DNA of 64,000 nt from Klenkia sesuvii. GTDB lineage: Bacteria; Actinomycetota; Actinomycetes; Mycobacteriales; Geodermatophilaceae. Below the pieces are notes generated by a model. The model made no database searches. It was not told where the DNA came from and saw nothing but the letters and a program-made list of their open reading frames with translations. The position numbers and the translations under genes are program-made. Where the stretch lies: positions 106,566 to 170,565 of the forward strand of contig NZ_JBAPLU010000009.1 in the NCBI RefSeq assembly GCF_037083825.1, given 5' to 3'. Of this stretch, positions 40,476 through 49,305 are shown one piece after another (the stretch's first letter is position 1; every line of letters starts with the position of its first letter).

Positions 40476-43235
40476 TCAAGCGTTCAACCGTTCCGCCAGC
40501 ACTTCCGCGAGGTGTCGGCCACGCACCCCGGCCAGCTGGTCGAGCTGGGTGCGGCAGGAGAACCCGTCGGCCAGCACCGCCGCCCCCGGCCCGGCCGCCC
40601 GGACGGCGGGCAGCAGCGCGGTCTCGGCGACCGCCACGGACACCGCGTGGTGGCCGGCCTCGGCGCCGAAGTTGCCGGCGAGGCCGCAGCACCCGCCCAC
40701 CGCCGCGACGTCGGCCCCGGCCGCGGCCAGCAGCGCGCGGTCGGCGTCCCACCCCAGGACAGCGTGCTGGTGGCAGTGCGGCTGGGCGACGCCGCGCACC
40801 CCGGTGAGGTCCGGCGGGGTCCAACCGCGGGCGGTGAGCAGCTCGGCCAGGGTGTGCGTGGCCGCGGCCACCCGCTCGGCCGCGGGGCCGGGGACCAGCT
40901 CGTGGGCGTCGCCGCGCAGCACGGCGGTGCACGAGGGTTCCAGGCCCACCACGGGTAGCCCGCGGTCCAGGGCGGCGACGGTGGCCGCGAGCCGGGCGCG
41001 GGCGGTGTCGAGCTGGCCGGTGGAGATCCAGGTCAGCCCGCAGCACGTCGGGTCGGGCAGCTGGACCGCGTACCCGGCGTCGGCCAGCACGGCCACGGCG
41101 GCCCGGCCGACCTCGGGCGTGAAGTGGTCGGTGAACGTGTCGACGAACAACAGCACCGGGTCGCCGTCCCCCGCCGGTTGCCGGGCGTGCCAGGCGCGGA
41201 AGGTCTCCGGGGCGAACCGGGGCAGCGCGCGGTCGCGGTCGATCCCGCCGGCCGCCCGGGCCACCGCGGCCCCGGCCGCCGTCCCCAGGACGGCGTTCAC
41301 CAGCCGCGGCGCGCGGGCCGCCCAGCGGGCGGTGGCCGGCAGCCAGCCCAGCGACCAGTGCGTCCGCGGCCGCCACCAGCGGCGGTACCGCGCGTGCAGC
41401 ACCTCGGCCTTGTAGGTGGCCATGTCCACCCCGGCGGGGCAGTCGACCGCGCAGCCCTTGCAGGACAGGCACAGGTCGAGGGAGTCCAGCACCTCGGGGG
41501 CGCCCAGCCCGCCGACCAGGGTGCCGTTGGCGGCCTCCTGCAGCACCCGGGCCCGACCGCGGGTGGAGTCCCGCTCGTCGCCGGTGGCCAGGAACGACGG
41601 GCACATCACGGCACCCGACGCGGTGGCGTCGGCCCGGCAGCGCCCCACCCCGACGCACCGGTGCGCGGCCACCGACAGGTCACCGCCATCGGCGGCCAGC
41701 GCGAACGCCCGGGCCGGGAGCGGGTGCGCGCGGGGCAGCCGCAGCGTGGCGTCGAGGGGTTCGGGGTCGACCAGGACCCCGGGGTTGAGCAGCCCGGCGG
41801 GGTCGAAGGCGTGCTTGACCGCCGCGAAGGCCGTCAGCAGCTCGGGGCCGTACATCCGGGGCAGCAGCTCGCTGCGGGCGCGGCCGTCGCCGTGCTCACC
41901 GGACACCGACCCGCCGTAGCCGGCCACCACCTCGGCGGCGGCCTCGACGAACCCCCGCAGCACCTGCGGCCGGTCGGCCAGCGGGAAGTCGATGCGGGCG
42001 TGCACGCAGCCGTCGCCGAAGTGCCCGTACACGAGGGCGTCCAGGCCGTGCTCGTCGAGCAGGCCGCGGAAGTCCCGCAGGTAGGCGCCCAGGTGCTCGG
42101 GCGGGACCGCGGCGTCCTCCCACCCGGGCCAGGCCGGCGCCCCGGCGGGGGTGCGCCCACCGAGCCCGGCGCCGTCCTCCCGGATCCGCCACAGCCGCAG
42201 CGCGTCGGCCCCGGTCACCACCAGGGAGTCCAGCGCCCCGGCGTCGGCGGCCAACCGGGCCGCGGCGTCCCGGGCGGCGCCCGGCGTCTCGGCGGCCACC
42301 TCGACGAACAGCCAGCCCGCACCCTCGGGCAGGTGCGGCACCGCGGCGGCGCCGCGCCGCCGGCGCACCACCTCGACGAGCCGGGCGTCCATCCCCTCCA
42401 GCGCGCGGGGTGCGTGCGGCAGCAGCGCCGGGACGGCGTCGGCCGCCGCCGGCATGTCCGGGTACCCCAGGACGACCAGGGCGGTGGCCGCCGGCACCCG
42501 GGCCAGCGAGACCGTGGCCTGCAGCAGGACGGCGAGCGTGCCCTCGCTGCCGGCCAGGAAGCGGCCCACGTGCCGCCCGTTCTCAGGCAGCAGGTGCTCC
42601 AGCGAGTAGCCCGAGACCTGCCGCCGGAAGCGGCCCGACCCGGTGCGGATCGCGGCCAGGGCACCGTCGACCACCGGCCACAGGTCGACCGGTCCGGCCG
42701 CCCCGGGCCCGGCGGTGAACACCTCCCCCGCCGCGGTGGCCACCCGCAGCGACACGACGGTGTCGGCGGCGCGCCCGGCGCTCATCGCGTGGGCGCCGCA
42801 GGCGTTGTTGCCCAGGGTGCCGCCGATCGTGGCGCGCGAGTGGGTGGACGGGTCGGGGCCGTAGGCCAGTCCGTACGGGGCGCCGGCGTCGGTGATCCGG
42901 TCCAGCACCACCCCGGGCTCGACGACGGCGGTGCCGGCACCGGGGTCCAGGTCCACGATGCGGGTGAGGTGCCGCGAGCTGTCCAGCACCAGGCCCGCGC
43001 CGATCGCGTTGCCGGCGATCGAGGTGCCGCCCCCGCGCATGGTCAGCGGTACGCCCAGGTCGCGGCAGACTCCGAGGGCGGCGAGGACCTCGTCGACGTG
43101 CCGGGGGTGGGCGACGGCGGCCGGCACGACCCGGTGGTTGGAGGCGTCGGAGCTGTACTCGGCCCGTCGCCGGCTCCCCTCCTCCACCTCGGTCAGCCCG
43201 GCGGCGCGGAGGCGGGCGGTCAGGTCGCTGGGCAC
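40476..43235 (-). CDS. FAD-linked oxidase fused to Fe-S/CCG dehydrogenase (GlcD-GlcF/D-lactate type)
   Basis: 919 aa joining two subunits that are separate in glycolate oxidase. The N-terminal FAD_binding_4 domain (30-220; VPLTMRGGGTSIAGNAIG, ATIGGTLGNNACGAH) and C-terminal oxidase domain (to about 500; YGHFGDGCVHARIDFP, SGEHGDG) are followed by ferredoxin-type cysteines (HRCVGVGRCRAD; LCLSCKGCAVDCPAG). Two CCG half-domains then occur (DPTCCGLTW; GGCCGLAGNFG). It would oxidise a 2-hydroxy acid such as D-lactate or D-2-hydroxyglutarate and pass electrons to the respiratory chain. GTG start. It precedes the LLM gene. Confidence 0.93.
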   Translation of the reverse strand: MPSDLTARLRAAGLTEVEEGSRRRAEYSSDASNHRVVPAAVAHPRHVDEVLAALGVCRDLGVPLTMRGGGTSIAGNAIGAGLVLDSSRHLTRIVDLDPGAGTAVVEPGVVLDRITDAGAPYGLAYGPDPSTHSRATIGGTLGNNACGAHAMSAGRAADTVVSLRVATAAGEVFTAGPGAAGPVDLWPVVDGALAAIRTGSGRFRRQVSGYSLEHLLPENGRHVGRFLAGSEGTLAVLLQATVSLARVPAATALVVLGYPDMPAAADAVPALLPHAPRALEGMDARLVEVVRRRRGAAAVPHLPEGAGWLFVEVAAETPGAARDAAARLAADAGALDSLVVTGADALRLWRIREDGAGLGGRTPAGAPAWPGWEDAAVPPEHLGAYLRDFRGLLDEHGLDALVYGHFGDGCVHARIDFPLADRPQVLRGFVEAAAEVVAGYGGSVSGEHGDGRARSELLPRMYGPELLTAFAAVKHAFDPAGLLNPGVLVDPEPLDATLRLPRAHPLPARAFALAADGGDLSVAAHRCVGVGRCRADATASGAVMCPSFLATGDERDSTRGRARVLQEAANGTLVGGLGAPEVLDSLDLCLSCKGCAVDCPAGVDMATYKAEVLHARYRRWWRPRTHWSLGWLPATARWAARAPRLVNAVLGTAAGAAVARAAGGIDRDRALPRFAPETFRAWHARQPAGDGDPVLLFVDTFTDHFTPEVGRAAVAVLADAGYAVQLPDPTCCGLTWISTGQLDTARARLAATVAALDRGLPVVGLEPSCTAVLRGDAHELVPGPAAERVAAATHTLAELLTARGWTPPDLTGVRGVAQPHCHQHAVLGWDADRALLAAAGADVAAVGGCCGLAGNFGAEAGHHAVSVAVAETALLPAVRAAGPGAAVLADGFSCRTQLDQLAGVRGRHLAEVLAERLNA

Positions 43236-43292
43236 CGCCCGAGTGTGCCCGGAGGGCTCACCCCGGCGTCACCCGCGCACCGCGCCCGGGGC

Positions 43293-44552
43293 TCAGCGGC
43301 CGAAGGCCTCCCGGCGGGCCGTGCCGTCCCAACCGCCCGCGGGCGGCCGCAGCCCGAACAGGTGCGCGACGGTGGGGGCGACGTCGACCGTGCGGGCCGG
43401 TGCCGTCGAGACGCCCTGCCGCACCCGGGGGTGCCCGCCGGCCACGAAGAACGGGATCGGCTCGGTCGCCGGGTGCCCGTGGTTGCCGGGGATGGGGTTG
43501 CTGACCACGGTGGGGTCGCTGAACCGCCACCCCGGCCGGCAGTAGGCGACCAGGTCGCCGGCCTCGGGCCCCAGCCGCAGCTGCGCAGGCGGCTGCACCG
43601 ACAGGACGCCGGGGTGCGCCCGCACCAGGTCGGCGACCTCGCGCAGGCCGGCCGCGCGGGCGGCGTCCGGGCCGGTCCAGTAGACGAGGTCGGCCCCTCC
43701 GTTCTGGCCGATCTGCACGTTCGCCCGCAGGTCGGGGCGGGTGCGCAGCACCAGGTCCAGCGAGATCACGTTCGTCGGCACCGACCAGTCCATCGAGTGG
43801 TCGGCCAGCACCACCAGCACCGACGACGCCCACCGCCCGGTGGCCTGCAGGTGCGCCACGAACCGGGCCACCTGGCCGTCCTGGGTGAGCAGCGCGGCCC
43901 GGCGCGCGGCCTGCAGGCCGACGGGGCCGGTGACGTCGGAGTGGCCCACGCGGTCGACGTCGCCGAGGTTGACGAACACCAGGGCCGGGTCGAACTCGTC
44001 GACCATCGCGACGGCGGCGTCCATCGTGGCGGCGTCCGGGGCGTGGCCGGTGACCGGCAGCAGCGGGAAGGGCTCCCAGCGGTGCGTGGCCCGGGTGCCG
44101 AACACGCCGTACAGGTAGTCCTTGCTGAGCACGCTGCCGGTGGTGCGGCCGGTGGCGGCCACCCGCTCCAGCAGCGTGGGCGCCCTCAGGTCACCGGCCC
44201 GGTCCAGGGTCCGGACGACGCCCTCGGCGCGGTCGTACACCGCGTTGGCCGGCACGCCGGACCGGTCGGGCCGCACCCCGGTCATCATCATCACGTGGTT
44301 GGGGATGGTCTCCATCACCGGCAGCGACCGCGCGTGGGGGAACGTCGTCCCGGCCTGCTGCAGCGACCACAGCATCGGCGTGCTCACCGGCGTCACCTCG
44401 TCGGGCCGCATCCCGTCGGTGACGAGCACGTACACCCGCAGGTCGCCGGGTACGGCCCGGGCCGGGGTCGCCCCGAGGGACGTCGACAGCAGCACGCCGG
44501 CCCCACCCGCGGCGGTGACCTGCAGGAAGCGACGGCGGGAGAGATCGGCCAT
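43293..44552 (-). CDS. Exported alkaline-phosphatase-superfamily phosphodiesterase/phosphatase (Tat signal)
   Basis: 419 aa. It starts MADLSRRRFLQVTAAGGAG, a twin-arginine signal ending near GATPARA. The nucleotide pyrophosphatase/phosphodiesterase-like core has the first metal Asp in VYVLVTDGMRPDE and the nucleophile Thr with its Asn in VMETIPNHVMMMTG. Remaining metal ligands are in GDVDRVGHSD, VVLADHSMD and GNHGHPATEP. It would release phosphate from organic phosphates outside the membrane. It lies 73 bases after the glycosyltransferase gene, with PHO-box-like repeats in that gap. Confidence 0.88.
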   Translation of the reverse strand: MADLSRRRFLQVTAAGGAGVLLSTSLGATPARAVPGDLRVYVLVTDGMRPDEVTPVSTPMLWSLQQAGTTFPHARSLPVMETIPNHVMMMTGVRPDRSGVPANAVYDRAEGVVRTLDRAGDLRAPTLLERVAATGRTTGSVLSKDYLYGVFGTRATHRWEPFPLLPVTGHAPDAATMDAAVAMVDEFDPALVFVNLGDVDRVGHSDVTGPVGLQAARRAALLTQDGQVARFVAHLQATGRWASSVLVVLADHSMDWSVPTNVISLDLVLRTRPDLRANVQIGQNGGADLVYWTGPDAARAAGLREVADLVRAHPGVLSVQPPAQLRLGPEAGDLVAYCRPGWRFSDPTVVSNPIPGNHGHPATEPIPFFVAGGHPRVRQGVSTAPARTVDVAPTVAHLFGLRPPAGGWDGTARREAFGR

Positions 44553-44612
44553 GCCGGGCCCAACGGCGTCGGCCGCGCCCGGTTGCGCGCCCGGCACCAC
44601 CTGTCGCCCGTT

Positions 44613-44634
44613 GTTCACCGTGAGGTCACGCGGC
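44613..44634. promoter_or_regulatory. PHO-box-like direct repeat upstream of the phosphatase
   Basis: GTTCACC (44613-44619) and GGTCACG (44624-44630) start exactly 11 bp apart. This is the spacing of the direct repeat units bound by PhoP in Streptomyces. They lie on the plus strand, about 61-82 bases upstream of the minus-strand phosphatase start, and overlap the 3' end of the glycosyltransferase gene. Confidence 0.4.
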
Positions 44635-45795
44635 CGCCGGCACCCGGGCGCCCACGACGTCGAGCACGAAGGCGGCGGGGTCGGGGTGGTGCTGCCGGCG
44701 GCGCGGCTGCGCGGCCGCCGACGCGACGGCCGCCCCGAGCTCGCGCGCGGTCGTCGTCCACGGCGCGAGCCCGGCAGCGGACAGCACCGCGGCGTTGGCC
44801 CGGCCGTGCCCGGGGATCGGCCGGTGGGTGACCATCGGCAGCCCGGCCACCAGCGCCTCGGTGCAGGACATGCCACCGGCGTTGTGCACCAGCACGTCGG
44901 CGACCGCCATGAGGTCGGGGACGTCGTCCCGCCAGCCCAGCGCCACCACGCCGGGGACGGCGGCCAGCCGCGCGCGCCGGGCCTCGTTGCGCCCGCAGAG
45001 CACCACCGGCACCGCGCCGCCCACGATCAGGTCGGTCACGGTCGTCGCCACGTCGCCCAGCCCGAGCGAACCGGCCACGACGAGGGCCACCGGGGACGCG
45101 TCGGTCAGCCCCAGGCCGGCGCGCAGCCGCGCGGCGCGGTCCGCGGGCACGGGCTGGGCGAAGCGCGCCGGCACCAGCGGGCCGGCGACCGTCATCGGCT
45201 GCCCGTAGCGCTGCTCGCCGTGCCGGGCGGTGGCGCCGGTGACGGTGAGGTGGGCGTCGACGGCCTCGTGGACCCACGTGCGGTGGACAGCCGGGTCGGT
45301 CAGGTAGGTGAGCACCGGTGCCCGCAGGACGCCCTCGGCCCGGAGGTCGCCCAGGGTCTGCGAGGCCAGCGGGTGGGTGGAGACGACGACGTCCGGGGCC
45401 GTGCCGCACACCCAGCCGAGCACCCCGGGTCGGGCGGCGGTGGCCGAGCGACGGGCCGCCCGGCGGAGCAGGCCGTCGCGCTCCAGGCTGCGCACGAGCA
45501 GGTCGAAGGCGGCCGGAGCCCGGTTGACGCAGGGTCCGTAGGCGTCCCCGACCACCCGGCGCAGCGGACCGGGCAGCGCGGTCAGCAGGTCCTGCACGTG
45601 CACGGCGGCGCCGGCCAGCCGCAGGCGCGCGGCCAGCTCGGCAGCAGCGGCGTCGTGGCCGGCGCCCACCCCGGCCGACACGACGAGCACGCGCGGGCCC
45701 GTCGGGTGCGCTGTCCGGTGCGCTGTCCGGTGCGCCGCCGAGGGCGCCGTCCGGTGCGTGACCTGGTGGCGGACGCGGTTGCTGACCAGGTGCAC
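44626..45795 (-). CDS. Glycosyltransferase, MGDG-synthase/MurG-like (GT28)
   Basis: 389 aa. The N-terminal MGDG-synthase motif VVSAGVGAGHDAAAAELAAR (about 38-57) is followed by a C-terminal GT28 nucleotide-sugar domain with VLVHNAGGMSCTEALVAGLP and RPIPGHGRANAAV. The family transfers a sugar to diacylglycerol or a polyprenol; bacterial members make glycolipids that replace phospholipids when phosphate is scarce. GTG 45795 has CGGAGGAGACG ahead. The first 35 residues carry a TAHR repeat from a 12-bp DNA repeat (45705-45736). It is divergent from PPK2. Confidence 0.87.
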   Translation of the reverse strand: MHLVSNRVRHQVTHRTAPSAAHRTAHRTAHPTGPRVLVVSAGVGAGHDAAAAELAARLRLAGAAVHVQDLLTALPGPLRRVVGDAYGPCVNRAPAAFDLLVRSLERDGLLRRAARRSATAARPGVLGWVCGTAPDVVVSTHPLASQTLGDLRAEGVLRAPVLTYLTDPAVHRTWVHEAVDAHLTVTGATARHGEQRYGQPMTVAGPLVPARFAQPVPADRAARLRAGLGLTDASPVALVVAGSLGLGDVATTVTDLIVGGAVPVVLCGRNEARRARLAAVPGVVALGWRDDVPDLMAVADVLVHNAGGMSCTEALVAGLPMVTHRPIPGHGRANAAVLSAAGLAPWTTTARELGAAVASAAAQPRRRQHHPDPAAFVLDVVGARVPAAA

Positions 45796-45917
45796 GGTCG
45801 TCTCCTCCGTGGTCGGGGGTCCACGGACGGCGACGCTGCACGCGGTGGGTCGCCGTCCGGGGGACCGGCGCTGGCCGGTCGGCGAACAGCGCGTGGCCGT
45901 GGGGGGCCGGGCCGCAG

Positions 45918-45939
45918 GTTTCACCCCGGGTTCACCGCG
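45918..45939 (+). promoter_or_regulatory. PHO-box-like tandem 11-mers upstream of PPK2
   Basis: Two adjacent 11-bp units, GTTTCACCCCG (45918-45928) and GGTTCACCGCG (45929-45939), end 40 bases before the PPK2 GTG. They match the Streptomyces PHO-box unit (GTTCACC core, 11-bp period). The same 184-base gap serves the divergent glycosyltransferase. Confidence 0.55.
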
Positions 45940-45979
45940 GGTCCGGTCGGCCGACGTCCGTCCGGCGCACCCTGCCCCG

Positions 45980-46936
45980 GTGACCCCGCTCGACGCGCCC
46001 GCCGCCCCCCGCTACGTCGCCGACGACGACGCACCCCTCGCCGACCTCCCCGGGTGGCAGCTGGCCCCGCTGCCCGACGAGCACTCCGACGAGGACTGGG
46101 ACGACGACCGCGAGCTGCTCGACCCCGCGGGGAACCGGGTGGAGACCTGGCGCGAGGACTACCCCTACGCCGTCCGGCTGGGCCGCCGGGAGTACGAGGT
46201 CGAGAAGCGTCGGCTGCAGATCGAGCTGCTGAAGATGCAGGGCTGGGTCAAGGACTCCGGCCAGCGGCTGGTCGTGGTCTTCGAGGGCCGCGACGCCGCG
46301 GGCAAGGGCGGCACCATCAAGCGGTTCACCGAGCACCTCAACCCGCGCGGGGCCCGGGTGGTGGCGCTGGACAAGCCCACCGAGCGCGAGCGGGGCCAGT
46401 GGTACTTCCAGCGCTACGTCGCCCACCTCCCCGCCGCCGGCGAGATCGCCCTGTTCGACCGGTCCTGGTACAACCGCGGCGGCGTCGAGCGGGTGATGGG
46501 CTACTGCACCGACGCGGAGTACGAGCTGTTCTGCCGGCAGGCGCCGGAGTTCGAGCGGATGCTGGTCGACAGCGGCACGCTGCTGGTCAAGCTGTGGTTC
46601 TCGGTGTCCCGCGGCGAGCAGCGCACCCGGTTCGTCGTCCGGCAGATCGACCCGGTGCGGCAGTGGAAGCTCTCCCCCACCGACCTGGCCTCCCTGGACC
46701 GGTGGGACGACTACACGCGCGCCAAGGAGGCGGTCTTCGCGGCCACCGACACCGACCACGCACCGTGGACGGTGGTGCGCAGCAACGACAAGAAGCGCGC
46801 CCGGCTGGAGGCCATGCGGCACGTGCTGTCGCTGCTGCCCTACGACGGTCGCGACGAGGACCTGGTCGGCACCCCGGACCCGCTGGTGGTCGTCTCCGCC
46901 CAGGACGTGCTGGAGGCCGACGCCCGTCCGGCCTGA
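45980..46936 (+). CDS. ppk2: Polyphosphate kinase 2
   Basis: A 318-aa PPK2-family P-loop kinase: Walker A VVFEGRDAAGKGGTIKRF (about 95-112), Walker B ALFDRSWYNRGGVERVMGY and lid-module FSVSRGEQRTRF, ending with WKLSPTDLASLDRWDDYTRA. PPK2 uses polyphosphate to phosphorylate nucleoside di- or monophosphates. RDAAGKGG and the overall length fit the one-domain group that phosphorylates nucleoside diphosphates (class I-like). GTG 45980 is chosen because the earlier frame is non-coding in style. A PHO-box-like element is just upstream. Confidence 0.92.
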   Translation: MTPLDAPAAPRYVADDDAPLADLPGWQLAPLPDEHSDEDWDDDRELLDPAGNRVETWREDYPYAVRLGRREYEVEKRRLQIELLKMQGWVKDSGQRLVVVFEGRDAAGKGGTIKRFTEHLNPRGARVVALDKPTERERGQWYFQRYVAHLPAAGEIALFDRSWYNRGGVERVMGYCTDAEYELFCRQAPEFERMLVDSGTLLVKLWFSVSRGEQRTRFVVRQIDPVRQWKLSPTDLASLDRWDDYTRAKEAVFAATDTDHAPWTVVRSNDKKRARLEAMRHVLSLLPYDGRDEDLVGTPDPLVVVSAQDVLEADARPA

Positions 46937-46955
46937 CCGCGTACCGTCTCGGCGC

Positions 46956-47762
46956 ATGGGGGCTCGACGGGGAGCGCTCGCCGTCGTGGCGGGGGTGCTG
47001 CTGGGCGTGCTCGCCGGGCCCGGGCTGGCCCGGGCGTCCACCGAGGTCGGGCACGACGTGTCCTATCCGCAGTGCGGCCAGGAGCTCCCGGCCGACTCGG
47101 CGTTCGGGGTCGTCGGCGTCAACGGGGGCGTGGCCACCACCGTCAACCCGTGCCTGGCCGAGCAGCTGACCTGGGCGGCCGGGCTGCCGGGGTCGCCGGG
47201 CCTGCAGGTGTACGTCAACACCGCCAACCCGGGGCAGCTGGACCCCGTCCCCTCGACCTGGCCCAGCAGCGGCGACAGCCCCTACGGCGAGTGCACCGGC
47301 GGTGCCGGCCCGGCCTGCTCGTTCGTCTACGGCAGCACCCGGGCCTCGGTCGACATCCACGCGTTCCTGCTGCCCGCCGCCGCGCGGGCCGGGGTCGCCG
47401 TCGTCCCGGCCGACCTCGTGTGGTGGCTCGACGTCGAGACCATGAACACCTGGCAGACGGGCTCGGCGTCGGCACTGGCGAACAACCGGGCGACGCTGGA
47501 GGGCATGGTGGCCTACCTGACCGGGACCGGTGCTCGGGTCGGCCTCTACTCCACCGGGCTGCAGTGGCGGGAGATCGTCGGCTGGGTGCCGCCGGGGTCC
47601 TCCCTGCACCACCTCGACAGCTGGCTGGCCGGCGCCCGGGACCCGGTGGGTGCCGCCGAGCTGTGCGGGCTGCCGGCGCTGACCGGCGGGGGCGACGTCG
47701 TCCTGGCCCAGTTCGTCACCGAGCTCGACGGCCGACCGCTGGACCACGACCTGCCCTGCTGA
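46956..47762 (+). CDS. Exported glycoside-hydrolase-like (DUF1906/GH25-type) protein
   Basis: 268 aa with a Sec signal peptide (GALAVVAGVLLGVLAGPGLARAS, cleavage near 28). The mature part starts GHDVSYPQCG and reads FGVVGVNGG, LQVYVNTANPGQ, LVWWLDVETMNTWQTG, RVGLYSTGLQW and DSWLAGARDP. That is a TIM-barrel pattern of GH25/DUF1906-like proteins, with an Asp-Glu pair in DVET as possible acid/base. The peptidoglycan target is inferred. ATG 46956 sits 8 bases after TACCGT (leaderless type). Confidence 0.75.
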   Translation: MGARRGALAVVAGVLLGVLAGPGLARASTEVGHDVSYPQCGQELPADSAFGVVGVNGGVATTVNPCLAEQLTWAAGLPGSPGLQVYVNTANPGQLDPVPSTWPSSGDSPYGECTGGAGPACSFVYGSTRASVDIHAFLLPAAARAGVAVVPADLVWWLDVETMNTWQTGSASALANNRATLEGMVAYLTGTGARVGLYSTGLQWREIVGWVPPGSSLHHLDSWLAGARDPVGAAELCGLPALTGGGDVVLAQFVTELDGRPLDHDLPC

Positions 47763-47779
47763 GACGGCAGACTGCACCC

Positions 47780-48829
47780 ATGGACTCCGGTGCGGTGCGG
47801 TTCGGCCTGGTCGGCTACGGCTTCGGCGGGCGGTGGTTCCACGCGCCCCTGCTGGCCGCGGCCGCCGAGGTCGACTTCCTGGGCGTGGTGACCACCTCGT
47901 CCGAGCGGCGGGGGCTGGTGACCGCCGACCACCCGACCGCGACCTGCTTCGACTCGCTGGAGGCGTTGGCCGACGCCGGTGCCGAGGCGGTGGCCATCTC
48001 GACCCCGGCGGACACCCACTCCGACCTCACCGACCGGGCGCTGGACCTCGGGCTGGCCGTGGTCTGCGACAAGCCGTTCGCGATGGACGCCGACGCCGCG
48101 CAGGCCTCGGTCGACCGCGCGGCCGCGGCCGGGCTCGCGCTGTCGCCCTACCAGAACCGCCGGTGGGACTCCGACTTCCTGACCCTGCGCCGCCTGGTCG
48201 ACGACGGGTCGCTGGGTGAGGTGCGGACCCTGGAGTCGCGCTTCGAGCGGATGGCCGACGGCGACGGGCCGGGTGCCGCCGGCGGTGGCACGCTGCGCGA
48301 CTTCGGCAGCCACCTCGTCGACCAGGCGCTGGTGCTGCTCGGCCCGGTCACGTCGGTGTTCGCCCGGTGGTCGCTGCGCGCGACGGGCCTGGACGACGAC
48401 GTCCTGGTGGTGCTCGACCACGCCGGCGGAGCCCGGTCGGTGCTCGGCGGGAGCTGGCGTTCCGGCGCGCCGGGCCCACGGTTCCGGGTCACCGGGACGG
48501 CGGGGAGCTACGTCGTCGGCACCGAGGTGCTGGCCGACGGGATGGGCGCGATGGACGGGCAGGAGTTCGCGCTGCTGGCCGGGGAGTCACCTGCCTCGCC
48601 CACTTGGGGCACCGAGCCGGAGTCGGCGTGGGGGCGACTGCAGCGGGGGGCGGCGTCGACCGTCGTGGAGTCCGAGCGCGGCCGGTGGGACACCTTCTAC
48701 CCGGCGTTCGCCGGGGCGGTGCGGGGCACCGGCCCGGTGCCGGTCGACCCGCGGGACGCCGTCGCGACCGCCCGGGTGCTCGACGCCGCGCGGCGCAGCG
48801 CCACCTCCGGTGAGGTCGTCGGGCTGTGA
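47780..48829 (+). CDS. Gfo/Idh/MocA family oxidoreductase
   Basis: 349 aa. The N-terminal Rossmann motif is FGLVGYGFGGRWFHAPLL (about 8-25). The conserved EKP position reads CDKPFAMDADAA (Lys of the catalytic EKP kept, Glu replaced by Asp), and the C-terminal sheet domain has RDFGSHLVDQALVLLG with the conserved His. It oxidises or reduces a sugar or cyclitol-type compound with NAD(P). ATG 47780 lies 6 bases from CAGACT. The last codons overlap the deaminase GTG (GTGA). Confidence 0.9.
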   Translation: MDSGAVRFGLVGYGFGGRWFHAPLLAAAAEVDFLGVVTTSSERRGLVTADHPTATCFDSLEALADAGAEAVAISTPADTHSDLTDRALDLGLAVVCDKPFAMDADAAQASVDRAAAAGLALSPYQNRRWDSDFLTLRRLVDDGSLGEVRTLESRFERMADGDGPGAAGGGTLRDFGSHLVDQALVLLGPVTSVFARWSLRATGLDDDVLVVLDHAGGARSVLGGSWRSGAPGPRFRVTGTAGSYVVGTEVLADGMGAMDGQEFALLAGESPASPTWGTEPESAWGRLQRGAASTVVESERGRWDTFYPAFAGAVRGTGPVPVDPRDAVATARVLDAARRSATSGEVVGL

Positions 48830-49305
48830 GCCTCACCGAGGTCGACCGCCGGCACCTGGCCCGGTGCGTGGAGCTGGCCAAGGAGGCGCTCGAGGCCGGC
48901 GACGAGCCGTTCGGGTCGGTGCTCGTGGCCGCCGACGGCACCGTGCTGGCCGAGGACCGCAACCGCATCGCCGGCGGCGACGCCACCCGGCACCCGGAGT
49001 TCGAACTGGCCCGGTGGGCGGCGTCGCACGTGCCGGCCCCCGAGCGCGCCGGGGCGACCGTGTACACCTCGGGCGAGCACTGCCCCATGTGCTCGGCCGC
49101 GCACGCCTGGGTGGGCCTGGGCCGCATCGTCTACGCCAGCTCGTCGGCCCAGCTGTCCGGGTGGCTGGCCGAGCTGGGCGCCGCACCGGCGCCGGTCGCG
49201 ACGCTGCCGGTGCAGGTGGTCGCGCCGGGCATCATCGTCGACGGCCCCGACGACGAGCTCTCGGCGCGGGTCCGCGAGCTCCACGTGCGCCTGCACCGCC
49301 GCTGA
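48826..49305 (+). CDS. Nucleoside deaminase family protein (CMP/dCMP-like)
   Basis: 159 aa, a zinc-dependent deaminase fold. The zinc site has the PCxxC-type pair in SGEHCPMCSAAHAWVG. The usual HAE is HPE in RHPEFELARWA, so the general-base Glu and ligand His remain. N-terminal LAKEALEAGDEPFGSVLVA is the standard beta1-beta2 opening. Guanine or cytosine-type bases are the usual substrates. It starts at a GTG overlapping the upstream stop, so it is coupled to the oxidoreductase. Confidence 0.87.
   Translation: MSLTEVDRRHLARCVELAKEALEAGDEPFGSVLVAADGTVLAEDRNRIAGGDATRHPEFELARWAASHVPAPERAGATVYTSGEHCPMCSAAHAWVGLGRIVYASSSAQLSGWLAELGAAPAPVATLPVQVVAPGIIVDGPDDELSARVRELHVRLHRR

Noticed and set aside
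41124..44831. 1235-codon plus-strand open frame
   Set aside because: Entirely antisense to the FAD/Fe-S dehydrogenase and phosphatase genes; composition is that of a mirror frame.
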